Positions 8,552-16,891 of a DNA stretch of 64,000 bases are shown piece by piece. Under the pieces are notes generated by a model. That model was not told where the DNA came from. It searched no databases and worked only from the letters and a program-made list of their open reading frames with translations. Source of the stretch: Exiguobacterium antarcticum DSM 14480 (GTDB lineage: Bacteria > Bacillota > Bacilli > Exiguobacteriales > Exiguobacteriaceae); NCBI RefSeq assembly GCF_000685865.1, contig NZ_JMKS01000005.1:434001-498000 (forward strand), written 5' to 3'. The position numbers and the translations under genes were made by a program. The stretch's first letter is position 1; every line of letters starts with the position of its first letter.

Positions 8552-10399
8552 ATGCCGATTCAACCAATCGATGAGATCGTTCGAAACCAACAGCGGTGGA
8601 TTGGAAATTTTGCGTTGTTTTTAATGAGTGCAGGAGCACTGGTTTATTTGGGAACGACAGATACGGTCATTCAAAACGCCTACTTGGATCGTTCGACCAT
8701 CGTAACTGTCCTGCTTTGTATCGGTCTGATCACGTTTTTGATCAGTCGTAGTCAATTGTCGAATCGTTACCAATCCCATTTGCTATCTATCATGTTACTG
8801 ATTATTCCAGTTATATCAATTAGTATGTTACCGTACGCAGCCGTCACGGTCTGGGCCAGTTGTTTTATATTTTTGATGATTGCCTTGATTGCGTATGACC
8901 GGGTCATGATTTGGTATGCCCTTCTCATCATTGCCTCTACGAACGTGTACGTCATGTTCCGTTCGGAGACGGTATCGGTTGAGATTGATCCGACCGATCA
9001 TTATGCCAGGCTGGGAATGATCGGGATCGCGATTTGTATCGCCCTGATTATCAATCATCTCCATCTTCGTAATTTAAGTCGTCTCCAGCTATTGGCAAAC
9101 CAATTACACGAGGCGGCACGTCATGATTTGCAAACACAGCTACTGAACATGCGGGGACTAGAAGAACGTTTTTCAGAGACATCCCATCAGCACCTCTTAT
9201 TAGTCGGCGTGCATCTTGAAAATTATTATGAATTGGCCCGATATTTTGGGGACGAGATTCAAGAGCAGGTTTTATTGGATTGTATTGACCGTCTGCAAAC
9301 CCGACTTCCCCCATATTTGACGATTGTCCGGGTCGAAGGAGGGACGTTGGTTGTCGTGATGGAAAAGCCGCCTGGTGTGTCTTGTCAGGAGGAGATGGAA
9401 CTTCTCAGTCAGCAGATGTCGGCCCCCTATCAAGTCGAGCGGCATCAGATTTATGTGAATCTATATCTCGTCATCGATGATGGGGAAGTCGATCAAACCA
9501 GCATGACGAAACGAATCCGGCAAATCACGTCAGCACTTCAGGAAAGCGTCCAAAACTCAGAAAAGGTCATGTGTCTGAATCAGGACTGGCGGAACGAACA
9601 GGCCTTACGAGTGGCGGCGGCTCAAGCGTTATCGCAAGCGGATGTGAATCGGGATTTTTACCTGGTGTATCAATTACAATATGATTCTGAACAGGAACGT
9701 TTTATTGGTCTGGAAGCACTGGTTCGTTGGAACACCACTATTACGGGAGCCGGACGACCGACGATTTTTATTCCGATTGCTGAAAAAAGTGATTTGATTA
9801 TCCGTTTAGGTGAGTGGATTTTTGAAGAGGGATGTAAGACAAGAAAACAGTTGATTGGTCTTGTCTCAGACGATTTCAGCTTGTCGGTCAATGTTTCTCC
9901 CCGCCAGTTGACACATGATTCGTTTATGGCGTTCATTGAGCGGATGTTGCTGAAATACTCTTTAAAACCAAAACAAATCAAGATTGAAATTACGGAAAGT
10001 CAGTCGTTGGATTTTGAAAGTCAACCGATTCTCCGGGCATTACGGCGTATCAAGACATTGGATTTCCCCGTTTCGTTAGATGACTTCGGGACAGGTCATG
10101 CTTCTTATCATGTGCTCGAACGCCTGCTGCCACTTCGTCAGTTAAAAGTACCTAAACAGTTTATCGAACAGATTGAAGAATCTGAAAAACGGCAATCGAT
10201 TCTAGAATCGATTTTTCAACTCAGTCAATCGATGCATGTCGAGTGTATCGTCGAAGGAGTCGAGACGGGAGAAGAAGTTCAAATCGCTAAGGATATTGGG
10301 ATTCATCTGTTTCAGGGCTACTTTTTTGCGAAACCAGTATTGCTGGATGAAATCATTTGTTTGCTGAAAACAAAACAAACAGGACTGACCCAAAAGTAA
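8552..10399 (+). CDS. Membrane GGDEF(degenerate)-EAL protein, probable c-di-GMP phosphodiesterase
   Basis: A 615-residue protein with five or six transmembrane helices (about 17-175), a GGDEF-like domain (about 190-340) and a C-terminal EAL domain (about 355-605). The GGDEF motif is degenerate (VEGGTLVVV), so synthesis is unlikely. EAL residues expected for hydrolysis of cyclic di-GMP are visible: EALVRW, NVSPRQL, IEITES, LDDFGTG, the Lys of LKVPKQF, EGVET and QGYFFAKP. The usual LKID is LKVP here. ATG 8552 follows AAGGAGGAG. It converges on a GGDEF cyclase gene, suggesting a paired c-di-GMP module; the sensory input is unknown. Confidence 0.88.
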   Translation: MPIQPIDEIVRNQQRWIGNFALFLMSAGALVYLGTTDTVIQNAYLDRSTIVTVLLCIGLITFLISRSQLSNRYQSHLLSIMLLIIPVISISMLPYAAVTVWASCFIFLMIALIAYDRVMIWYALLIIASTNVYVMFRSETVSVEIDPTDHYARLGMIGIAICIALIINHLHLRNLSRLQLLANQLHEAARHDLQTQLLNMRGLEERFSETSHQHLLLVGVHLENYYELARYFGDEIQEQVLLDCIDRLQTRLPPYLTIVRVEGGTLVVVMEKPPGVSCQEEMELLSQQMSAPYQVERHQIYVNLYLVIDDGEVDQTSMTKRIRQITSALQESVQNSEKVMCLNQDWRNEQALRVAAAQALSQADVNRDFYLVYQLQYDSEQERFIGLEALVRWNTTITGAGRPTIFIPIAEKSDLIIRLGEWIFEEGCKTRKQLIGLVSDDFSLSVNVSPRQLTHDSFMAFIERMLLKYSLKPKQIKIEITESQSLDFESQPILRALRRIKTLDFPVSLDDFGTGHASYHVLERLLPLRQLKVPKQFIEQIEESEKRQSILESIFQLSQSMHVECIVEGVETGEEVQIAKDIGIHLFQGYFFAKPVLLDEIICLLKTKQTGLTQK

Positions 10400-10455
10400 T
10401 CCCGCGCTTCACACGTTCATTCCGGGAGGAGTCGTGTAAGACGCGGGATTTTTTC
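10400..10455 (+). terminator. Terminator after the EAL gene
   Basis: CCCGCGCTTCACACG pairs with CGTGTAAGACGCGGG with a few mismatches around a 17-base loop, followed by ATTTTTT. It begins one base after the stop codon. Confidence 0.75.
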
Positions 10456-10536
10456 TAAACATGAAACGTCGGAACTGAATTTAAGTCCGCCCCGAGTTCC
10501 GTGTAAAGTTCGACATGTACGATTGATTGTTCTGAT

Positions 10537-11613
10537 TTAGTTCGAATACAAGTAGGATTGATTTCGTCCATTCTTTTTCGCTTCGTATAAAGCGGCATCC
10601 GCCTGTTTAAAGACGGTGCTAGCGGGCTGACGTTGAGCAAAGGCGATACCGGCTGAGACGGTAATCGCAAGGGCGTGATCTTGCATGACGAATGGTGTTG
10701 CTGTGACGGTAGTCACGATGTGCTGCGCGAACTCAGTCGGAGAACTACGGAGTGTGTTCGGAAAAATAGCAATGAATTCTTCTCCACCATACCGGCCGAT
10801 GGTCACCTCATCGGGACATTCTTGTGTTAACAAAACAGAAAAATGACGTAAAACGGCATCACCGACGGCATGACCATACTGGTCATTCACAGCTTTGAAA
10901 TAATCCAAATCAAACAGGATGACACCCCAGGGAGCTTGTTCGCGTTCTAACGTCGCGACTTTATCCATGATGACATGACGATTTGCTAGCCGGGTGAGTT
11001 GATCGGTCGAAGCTAGATAAGATTGATAGGAATAGAGGACAAAATGATCTTGTAGCATATAGGACAAGCGGTAAAATAAAAAGGAAGCAAGCGCCGTGAT
11101 TAAAAAATACGGCAAGTAAATCGTTTGCCAAGCATGTGTTTCAGCATTTCCGAGTAACATTCTTACTAGGACAAGGAAGGAACCTATCGACACGATTATC
11201 GTAAAAAGGTATCCTTTTGGTTTGATGAACCATGTACAAAAAATGACGAGGACGATGAAGCTGACCAAAGTAATGATAGAATTCTCGAGGGCGGTCAGTG
11301 ATTCACCTATGTCCATTCCAACACGATAGAGTAACAACATCGAACCGGTCGTCATGATGCTAATCGGACCACCGTACAAAGCGGACAAGGCAAGTGGCAA
11401 CAACCGTAAATCGATGAAAGCACCGTTGATGGAAATCGAGTTATGAATCAATAAAATACCGGTCACGCCATTCGCCAGACCAAAATAAAAGCGGGTAGAT
11501 ACCTTAGAATCCTTTTGGATCGGCAGTCGATTTCGCATCAAATAAAACGTGACCGACAAAATCAAAAAAATGATACAGATGTTCAAAAAAAAGATATTAA
11601 GTGTCGAAATCAT
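10537..11613 (-). CDS. 5TMR-type sensor diguanylate cyclase (GGEEF)
   Basis: A 358-residue membrane protein with six hydrophobic helices, including a segment like the 5TM-5TMR_LYT sensor module (DLRLLPLALSALYGGP, YRVG), and a C-terminal GGDEF domain from about residue 195. The active motif RYGGEEF is intact, as are DQLTRLANRH and FDLDYFKAVNDQYGH, so it should make c-di-GMP from GTP. No RxxD product-inhibition site is seen at the usual distance before GGEEF. The ATG at 11613 follows AAAGGA; longer frames upstream have no support. It converges with the EAL protein gene. Confidence 0.88.
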   Translation of the reverse strand: MISTLNIFFLNICIIFLILSVTFYLMRNRLPIQKDSKVSTRFYFGLANGVTGILLIHNSISINGAFIDLRLLPLALSALYGGPISIMTTGSMLLLYRVGMDIGESLTALENSIITLVSFIVLVIFCTWFIKPKGYLFTIIVSIGSFLVLVRMLLGNAETHAWQTIYLPYFLITALASFLFYRLSYMLQDHFVLYSYQSYLASTDQLTRLANRHVIMDKVATLEREQAPWGVILFDLDYFKAVNDQYGHAVGDAVLRHFSVLLTQECPDEVTIGRYGGEEFIAIFPNTLRSSPTEFAQHIVTTVTATPFVMQDHALAITVSAGIAFAQRQPASTVFKQADAALYEAKKNGRNQSYLYSN

Positions 11614-11827
11614 AAAAAAATCCTTTCGCGTTAGGTACGATAAAAAAATACTATGTAATCTGTCATCGTTGTACGATAGTCTAATCGGAACATACAGAAA
11701 AATGGGGCTGACTTTAAAAAGAATCACTCCTTTTTCACACGCTTTGCTCAGACGAGACACAAGCCTGTTTTCCTGCCTCATCCAGGCAGGAAAACAGGGC
11801 TTGTTTGTCTCTGAAAGCGCAGAAATC
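11614..11827. other. Intergenic region: upstream of the cyclase gene and left part of the compound repeat
   Basis: From 11614 to 11699 there is only A/T-rich leader of the minus-strand cyclase gene, with TATCGTAC occurring twice on the minus strand. From 11700 the compound inverted repeat begins. No credible gene is seen. Confidence 0.6.
11741..11818. repeat. Long hairpin in the compound repeat
   Basis: The core CAAGCCTGTTTTCCTGCC (11760-11777) pairs with 11785-11803 with a single bulged base. The outer arms GCTTT, CAGA and GACA (11741-11759) pair in order with 11804-11818. There is no T run directly after it on either strand, so a simple terminator role is not obvious. Confidence 0.8.
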
Positions 11828-12286
11828 TGAACTGCTCCCCGTCAAGTAGACAGTGTAAATAATTAAAACTCACTCAAGCGGCTTTTGTCCTGAATTCAAT
11901 AGGACTCAAGCCGTTTAATCGTTTTTGAAAACGCCCGTTGTTATAGAAATATATATAAGCTTCGATGTACGATTTCAGCTCTTCGTAGGCTTGGAAATCA
12001 CGGACAGCTGCTTGCTTTAGCTCTTTCGTATAGATTTTCAATGAAGAAGATTCCTCGAAAGAAGCCACTCCACCTGAATGCAACCGTGCCTTCCAACGCT
12101 CTAACGTACTCCTAGAGACCCGATGGGTCTTACACACTTCCTGGACCGTATACTTATTGGACGCAAGCATTCGGAGTGCCTCTAATTTTTGTTCAACGGA
12201 ATACTTAGTTCTTGTCATAAAGAAGACCCCCCTAATAGAAAAACAGATTGTTTATTTCATCTGTCTACCTATTGGGGAGCATATCA
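11828..12286 (-). mobile_element. Internally deleted IS3-family (IS150-like) insertion sequence
   Basis: Imperfect terminal inverted repeats: the left end TGAACTGCTCCCC and the right end (on the other strand) TGATATGCTCCCC, both followed five bases later by GTAGACAG. Between them is one short frame that joins the start of orfA to the end of orfB. The catalytic core is gone, so the 459-base element cannot move by itself but could be mobilised in trans. No matching target-site duplication is seen next to the ends (AATC on the left, AAGC on the right), which suggests an old insertion. Confidence 0.8.
11874..12218 (-). pseudogene. IS3-family transposase remnant (OrfA N-terminus joined to OrfB C-terminus)
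   Basis: A 114-codon open frame. Residues 1 to about 75 are an IS150-type OrfA helix-turn-helix (KYSVEQKLEALRMLASNKYT, VCKTHRVSRSTLERWKA). Residues about 76-114 are the C-terminal tail of OrfB (YFYNNGRFQKRLNGLSPIEF). The DDE integrase core that normally separates them is missing, so an internal deletion fused the two ends in frame. It may still be translated as a small DNA-binding protein, but this is speculation; I score it as a broken gene. Confidence 0.85.
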
Positions 12287-12310
12287 AAGCGAGTGATTTC
12301 TCTTGAACGA

Positions 12311-12347
12311 GACGAGGGTGACAGAATTGCAATCTGCCACCCTCGTC
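12311..12347. repeat. Hairpin in the right arm of the compound repeat
   Basis: GACGAGGGTGACAGA (12311-12325) pairs with TCTGCCACCCTCGTC (12333-12347) with one mismatch and a seven-base loop. It lies about 30 bases beyond the end of the yqfW gene on the minus strand. It could end transcription, but it lacks a T run. Confidence 0.75.
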
Positions 12348-12379
12348 TGTGTAAAGATTGACTTTTGCGTCAGCCCCAT

Positions 12380-12949
12380 TTATCGAATCGGTGCGAACTT
12401 ATGGATCGTCTGAACGGCCTCATCCCAAGAAGACACCCGAATGATGTTTTCCGGGACAGGGCGACGATTGTATGGTGCATCAAACAAGATGACCGGAATC
12501 GACGTATCTTCCGCGATTTGAATCGCATTTTCTAATCGATCTTCCATGAAAAGATCCAGTGCCAAGTCCCGGACGACTTGAACTTTGTCGTGTGATCCAG
12601 TCATGATCAGAGAATCGAGTGGTAACTCGTGTTGTTTGATCCATTCTTCCGTTACCGGACGAACGATTTCCGATCGTGCCGTCACATAATGTAAATCATA
12701 TTGTTTACGTAAATCCCAAAGATGTTGTTTAACAAGCTCTTGAGGAATCGATTCACGATAGATGCCTAATTCATGACCGGACTTGACCATGAATTCCCAA
12801 AACTCAATTTGATCCATCTCCGTATAGGTATGGAGTTCATATTCAGAAGCCATCTCAAAATCAATCGATGTACCAAGATATTTATTCATATAGTTGAAAC
12901 ATGAAGAAGGATGAGTGATCGTTCCATCAATATCTATTCCGATTTTCAC
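12380..12949 (-). CDS. HAD-family 5'(3')-nucleotidase (YqfW-like)
   Basis: A 189-residue HAD phosphatase of the NT5C type. The catalytic motif DIDGT is at the N-terminus (KIGIDIDGTIT), with a second motif TARSE and a third acidic motif LFMEDRLENA. The likely reaction is dephosphorylation of nucleoside monophosphates. The start is placed at GTG 12949, giving MKIGIDIDG as in the family, with GGTGAT just upstream; an ATG five codons earlier is possible. The neighbourhood zur-yqfW-ispG is as in Bacillus, except for the inserted c-di-GMP genes and mobile remnant. Confidence 0.85.
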   Translation of the reverse strand: MKIGIDIDGTITHPSSCFNYMNKYLGTSIDFEMASEYELHTYTEMDQIEFWEFMVKSGHELGIYRESIPQELVKQHLWDLRKQYDLHYVTARSEIVRPVTEEWIKQHELPLDSLIMTGSHDKVQVVRDLALDLFMEDRLENAIQIAEDTSIPVILFDAPYNRRPVPENIIRVSSWDEAVQTIHKFAPIR

Positions 12950-13012
12950 TTGAATCACCAACATTCTATAAATTTTCTGCCACTAGTATAACATAGTCGA
13001 AAAGATGAGACG

Positions 13013-13045
13013 AAAAAAGAGTCACTCCGCTCGGAGGACTCTTTT
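13013..13045 (-). terminator. Terminator of ispG
   Basis: On the minus strand AAAAGAGTCCTCCG pairs with CGGAGTGACTCTTTTTT around a short loop, with a T run, four bases after the ispG stop. Confidence 0.85.
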
Positions 13046-13048
13046 GGA

Positions 13049-14158
13049 TTAAGATTGGCTTGCTTTAGCAGCTTCTTTTTCTGCTTCTTTTTCAAGAACA
13101 ATCGCATCGATTTCTTTTTTCAATTCTTCTACCATCGTTGCCTCAGGTACTTTTCGGATGATTTCTCCATGACGGAACAACAAACCTTCGTTACGAGCAC
13201 CGGCAATCCCGATATCAGCTTCTCGTGCTTCCCCAGGACCGTTTACGGCACAACCAAGGACAGCGACTTTGATGTTGACTTGGATTTTATCGATGTAGTC
13301 TTCGATTTCTGCTGCGATTGCCATCAAATCGATTTCAATTCGTCCGCATGTCGGGCAAGAAATCAATGTCGCGGCATTGGCTGCGAGACCAAATGATTTC
13401 AAGACTTCTTTTGCGACTTTTACTTCTTCAACGGGGTCGGCAGAAAGTGAGACACGAACCGTATTCCCGATACCGCGTGACAGAATCGCACCAAGACCAG
13501 CCGCCGATTTTAGTGAACCTGTCCGTAGTGGACCAGATTCCGTGATTCCGACATGAAGGGGGTAATCAAACGATTCAGAAGCGAGTTGATATGCTTCGAG
13601 TGCCAGTTGTACGTCAGATGCTTTCAACGAAACGATGATATCATGGAAATCGAGATCCTCAAGAATCTTGATGTGATGCAGGGCACTTTCGACCATACCA
13701 CGGGCAGTCGGATAACCGTATTTCTCGAGAATATGTTTCTCAAGTGAACCGGCATTGACACCAATCCGGATCGGAATGTTTTTTGCTTTTGCTGCCGTAA
13801 CGACCGCTTCGACTTTTTCGCGGCGTCCGATATTACCCGGGTTGATGCGGATTTTATCGACACCCGCTTCGATGGCCATGAGAGCGAGTTTATAATTGAA
13901 GTGAATGTCTACGACAAGCGGAATGTTGATCCGGCTCTTGATTTCTGCAAGGGCGAGCGCATCGCGTTCTTCTGGACAAGCAACACGGACGATTTGGCAT
14001 CCTGCTTCTTCAAGACGTAAAATTTCAGCGACAGTCGCTTCGACGTCGTGTGTTTTTGTTGTCGTCATACTTTGAATGATGACTTCATTACTTCCACCAA
14101 TGACAAGGTCCCCAACACGAACGGGACGAGTCTTAGAGCGATGGACCATTTTCGGCAT
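13049..14158 (-). CDS. ispG: 4-hydroxy-3-methylbut-2-en-1-yl diphosphate synthase (IspG/GcpE)
   Basis: A 369-residue iron-sulphur enzyme of the MEP isoprenoid pathway, converting MEcPP to HMBPP. The N-terminal TIM-barrel motifs [12 protein letters not shown] and RINPGNIG are visible, and the three cluster cysteines lie in ISCPTCGR and [16 protein letters not shown] 14158 ([13 protein letters not shown]) is chosen because AAAGGGG lies nine bases upstream; an in-frame ATG eight codons earlier has no site. The same pathway is represented by dxs and ispA at the other end of the window. Confidence 0.97.
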   Translation of the reverse strand: MPKMVHRSKTRPVRVGDLVIGGSNEVIIQSMTTTKTHDVEATVAEILRLEEAGCQIVRVACPEERDALALAEIKSRINIPLVVDIHFNYKLALMAIEAGVDKIRINPGNIGRREKVEAVVTAAKAKNIPIRIGVNAGSLEKHILEKYGYPTARGMVESALHHIKILEDLDFHDIIVSLKASDVQLALEAYQLASESFDYPLHVGITESGPLRTGSLKSAAGLGAILSRGIGNTVRVSLSADPVEEVKVAKEVLKSFGLAANAATLISCPTCGRIEIDLMAIAAEIEDYIDKIQVNIKVAVLGCAVNGPGEAREADIGIAGARNEGLLFRHGEIIRKVPEATMVEELKKEIDAIVLEKEAEKEAAKASQS

Positions 14159-14296
14159 ATCGAAAATCCCCTTTTGCGGCATAACGCCAGATTGTTTATG
14201 ACTACTTGTACTATCATATCGAACTATTCCCTAAAAATCGAGAAACAAGAACGAAAATCGAACATTTACAATTGTTTAACACGGATTGTGTAAAGT

Positions 14297-14318
14297 CAAT
14301 CCGCCGCCGGACGGATTG
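14297..14318 (-). terminator. Weak hairpin after the small membrane protein gene
   Basis: CAATCCG and CGGATTG pair around an eight-base GC-rich loop. On the minus strand it is followed by ACTTTAC, a poor T run, and it lies about 30 bases after the membrane protein stop. It is a possible weak terminator only. Confidence 0.35.
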
Positions 14319-14350
14319 TCGGTCGGGAAAAAATCAGATGCGGCGCCCGG

Positions 14351-14824
14351 TCACCGCTGGACCTTGGAAGGGTTCTTTTTTTTACGCGCCTGTACGAGAG
14401 GGAGGACCGAATAAAGTATATGCCCTCCTAACAGGACGGATATTCCGATAGTTGTTGCTCCTAATTGATAGAAAAGTACGCCGATCGGAAAAGTCCAGAT
14501 ATTGGCGGCAACCGTATAAGGGAATACTTGTCGAAATGCCCATGGTTTCGGAAGAAGCCATTGGATGAGCCAACGATTCAGATAAGAAACGAATAACAGA
14601 TACAACAAAACGGCGATTGCGATGAAGATAAAATGAAGGATGAACCAGATCACAAATGGGATCGATTGATCGAGCAGGATGCTATCGATGATCGTCGTCC
14701 ACAGGGAAATCCACGCTAATCCACAGAAATAAAGGGTGATGTCTGCCAAGCGAGTTTTTAAAAAAACACGATTAGGAATTAGGGTGGTTTGTAAGTAATT
14801 AAGTAGTTGACTTAAAAAACGCAT
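14351..14824 (-). CDS. Small integral membrane protein of unknown function
   Basis: A 157-residue protein with four to five hydrophobic helices (about 28-48, 60-90, 107-125 and 128-145), a positively charged N-terminus and the basic C-terminal tail ARKKKNPSKVQR. I do not recognise it firmly. The position between ispG and sodA/pbpA resembles that of the DUF1189 protein YqgB in Bacillus, and the N-terminal SQLLNYLQTTLIPNRVFLKT loosely fits that family, but the protein is shorter than I would expect. ATG 14824 is chosen for the AAAGAG site eight bases away. It is a single gene divergent from the phosphate transporter. Confidence 0.65.
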   Translation of the reverse strand: MRFLSQLLNYLQTTLIPNRVFLKTRLADITLYFCGLAWISLWTTIIDSILLDQSIPFVIWFILHFIFIAIAVLLYLLFVSYLNRWLIQWLLPKPWAFRQVFPYTVAANIWTFPIGVLFYQLGATTIGISVLLGGHILYSVLPLVQARKKKNPSKVQR

Positions 14825-14948
14825 GGAAATCACTCTTTCTTCTGTATTGTAACAACTCTTTTTGAATTTAAAATCCTTTTAATGCCAACGTATTTTCTGT
14901 TTTAGTACAGATTAATAAAACCTTAACAATCAAATATCGGAAAAACTG

Positions 14949-14977
14949 TTTACAAGTTCAATAGACCTTTACATAAT
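14949..14977 (+). promoter_or_regulatory. Candidate promoter of the Na/Pi cotransporter gene
   Basis: TTTACA at 14949-14954 and CATAAT at 14972-14977 are 17 bases apart. TTCAAT (14957) and TTTACA (14968) are 11 bases apart and recall PhoP half-sites, but with only two in phase a PhoP box is not established. Confidence 0.5.
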
Positions 14978-15046
14978 AGGAGAGGTTGAACGACAGAAAC
15001 TTAATAAAAAATCAATTCCACTTTTTTTATACGAGGAGATGACAAA

Positions 15047-16687
15047 ATGAACTATGATTTGCAGGAAATGATTTTCACTTTTATTGGTGGACTTGGTATT
15101 TTCCTATTCGGTATTAAGTATATGGGAGATGGTCTTCAAAAAACAGCAGGAGACCGTCTGCGGTATATTTTAGATAAATATACGTCAAACCCGCTGCTCG
15201 GAATTTTAGCGGGTATTGTCGTCACAGTTTTGATTCAGTCGTCATCTGGTACGACCGTCATCGTCGTCGGTCTCGTCAGCGCAGGTCTGATGAACTTACG
15301 GCAAGCGATTGGTGTCGTCATGGGGGCGAACATCGGAACAACGATCACGGCCTTCATCATCGGCTTTAACGTCAAGGAAGCAGCACTCCCGGCGATCGCG
15401 CTTGGAGCGTTTCTGATCTTCTTCTTCAATAAAGAACGTATTCAATACATCGGACAGATCTTCTTTGGATTTGGTGCACTTTTCTATGGATTGACGCTCA
15501 TGGGCGACGGGATGGCACCACTGGAGTCAAGCGAATGGTTCCGCGAACTGACAGTGTCGATGTCAGACAATCCGATTCTTGGTGTGTTTGTCGGAACGAT
15601 TTTTACGATTCTTGTCCAATCTTCCTCTGCAACGATTGGGATTTTGCAAGAGTTATATGATGGCGGGATGATCGATATCAAGGCTGCGTTACCCGTCTTA
15701 TTCGGTGATAATATCGGAACGACGATTACGGCGGTTCTTGCGGCACTCGGTGCTTCGATTGCAGCAAAACGGACAGCTGCGGCGCACGTCATCTTCAACA
15801 TCGTCGGAACGATTCTATTTTTGATTGCTTTGCCTGTATTCTCGAGTTTCATCACCTGGATTACAGGAGCGCTTGATCTTGAACCGAAAATGCAAATTGC
15901 TTTTGCACACGGAACGTTTAATGTCGTCAACACGTTGATTCAATGTTGGTTCATCGCACAAATCGCATGGCTCGTCCAAAAAGTCGTTCCGGGTACGGAT
16001 ACGACGGTCGACTCAAAACCACGTCACTTGGATCAAAACATCCTCAATCAATCATCGTCACTTGCATTGAATCAAGCGAAGCTGGAAGTATTGCGGATGG
16101 GTGAATTCTCTAAAGAAGCACTTGGTAAAGCACATCGTTATACGCAGTCACATGACAAAAAAGATGTATCAGAAGCAGATCAAATCGAGTATGCGATCAA
16201 TCATTTGAACACTGAAGTAACAAGTTATCTCGTCAAAGTGGCGGCACATGATCTGTCAGAGCGAGAATCAAACGATCATTCGCTCTTGATGCATGCGGTC
16301 AATGACTTCGAACGGATTGGTGATCACGTCGAGAACGTCATCGAACTCGTCGACTTCCAAATCGTCAACCGGATTGTCTTTACGAGTCAAGCGAAAAAAG
16401 AGTTGGATGAGATGTATGTCCTGACTCAAAAAATCGTTGAGACGGCCATCAAAGCAGTCGAGCTCGATGATGTCTCGTTAGCACGTCAAGTGCTTGAGTT
16501 AGAAGGAAAACTTGATTCCCTTGAACGTTCATTCCGTAAACACCACGTCTTGCGTGTTAATGCAGGGGAGTGTACCGGTCAAGCCGGAATGATTTTCGTT
16601 GATTTACTATCGAACTTGGAACGAATTGGCGATCATGCCGTTAACATTACGGACCTCGTACTTGAACAACGTTCAGGAACAGCCTGA
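15047..16687 (+). CDS. nptA: Na/Pi cotransporter family protein with C-terminal PhoU-like domain
   Basis: A 546-residue membrane protein of the NptA/YjbB type. Two inverted repeats carry the signature QSSSGTTVIVVG and QSSSATIGIL. About eight to nine helices span residues 8-320, and a cytoplasmic PhoU-like helical domain follows (about 340-540), with DFERIGDHVENVIELV and LERIGDHAVNITDLV. It probably moves phosphate with sodium at low affinity, as uptake or efflux. ATG 15047 follows GAGGAG. It stands alone, about 5 kb before the high-affinity pst operon. Confidence 0.92.
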   Translation: MNYDLQEMIFTFIGGLGIFLFGIKYMGDGLQKTAGDRLRYILDKYTSNPLLGILAGIVVTVLIQSSSGTTVIVVGLVSAGLMNLRQAIGVVMGANIGTTITAFIIGFNVKEAALPAIALGAFLIFFFNKERIQYIGQIFFGFGALFYGLTLMGDGMAPLESSEWFRELTVSMSDNPILGVFVGTIFTILVQSSSATIGILQELYDGGMIDIKAALPVLFGDNIGTTITAVLAALGASIAAKRTAAAHVIFNIVGTILFLIALPVFSSFITWITGALDLEPKMQIAFAHGTFNVVNTLIQCWFIAQIAWLVQKVVPGTDTTVDSKPRHLDQNILNQSSSLALNQAKLEVLRMGEFSKEALGKAHRYTQSHDKKDVSEADQIEYAINHLNTEVTSYLVKVAAHDLSERESNDHSLLMHAVNDFERIGDHVENVIELVDFQIVNRIVFTSQAKKELDEMYVLTQKIVETAIKAVELDDVSLARQVLELEGKLDSLERSFRKHHVLRVNAGECTGQAGMIFVDLLSNLERIGDHAVNITDLVLEQRSGTA

Positions 16688-16703
16688 ATGGGGAGATGAA
16701 ACA

Positions 16704-16740
16704 AGAGGAATTTCTGAAAAGAAATTCCTCTTTGTTTTTG
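16704..16740 (+). terminator. Terminator of the Na/Pi cotransporter gene
   Basis: AGAGGAATTTC and GAAATTCCTCT pair perfectly around TGAAAA, followed by TTGTTTTT. Confidence 0.9.
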
Positions 16741-16752
16741 TGAGATAGTTTA

Positions 16753-16781
16753 TTGACATTCGAGTTTGATTTTAGTAATCT
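16753..16781 (+). promoter_or_regulatory. Candidate tRNA operon promoter
   Basis: A perfect TTGACA at 16753-16758. The -10 is weak: TAATCT at 17 bases is the best-spaced candidate. It is 26 bases upstream of the first tRNA. Confidence 0.5.
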
Positions 16782-16806
16782 GATATTAGTTGTTTCAAAC
16801 TATCAT

Positions 16807-16880
16807 GGCGGTGTAGCTCAGCTGGCTAGAGCGTACGGTTCATACCCGTGAGGTCGTGGGTTCGACTCCCTCCGCCGCTA
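16807..16880 (+). tRNA. tRNA-Met (CAT), elongator type
   Basis: A 74-base cloverleaf. The acceptor arms are GGCGGTG and CGCCGCT, the D arm GCTC/GAGC, the anticodon stem TACGG/CCGTG with loop TTCATAC (anticodon CAT), and the T loop TTCGACT. The body is very like the Bacillus elongator tRNA-Met, and it lacks the CG-start and GGG/CCC anticodon stem of initiator tRNA. The T stem GTGGG/CCCTC has a T-T mismatch at its second pair. The 3' CCA is not encoded. Confidence 0.92.
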
Positions 16881-16891
16881 CTATTACTTAA

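Larger units (their letters stand above)
11700..12381. repeat. Compound inverted-repeat element enclosing an IS3 remnant
   Basis: A 682-base segment bounded by an exact 13-base inverted repeat, AAATGGGGCTGAC at 11700-11712 and its complement at 12369-12381. In both arms, reading inward, the order GGGGCTGAC, then AATCACTC (11721-11729 on the left; an AAATCACTCGCTTT on the minus strand at about 12287-12300 on the right), then GCTTT is repeated. The left half holds a very long hairpin (11741-11818), the right half another (12311-12347), and the IS remnant lies between. The right end touches the yqfW stop codon. It looks like an intergenic repeat into which an IS inserted. Confidence 0.65.

Noticed and set aside
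11828-12286. A target-site duplication at the IS ends.
   Set aside because: The flanking bases (AATC and AAGC) do not match as a 3-4 bp direct repeat.
14949-14973. A full PhoP box at the Na/Pi cotransporter gene.
   Set aside because: Only two hexamers are in 11-bp phase; a third lies eight bases away, so the pattern may be chance in A/T-rich DNA.
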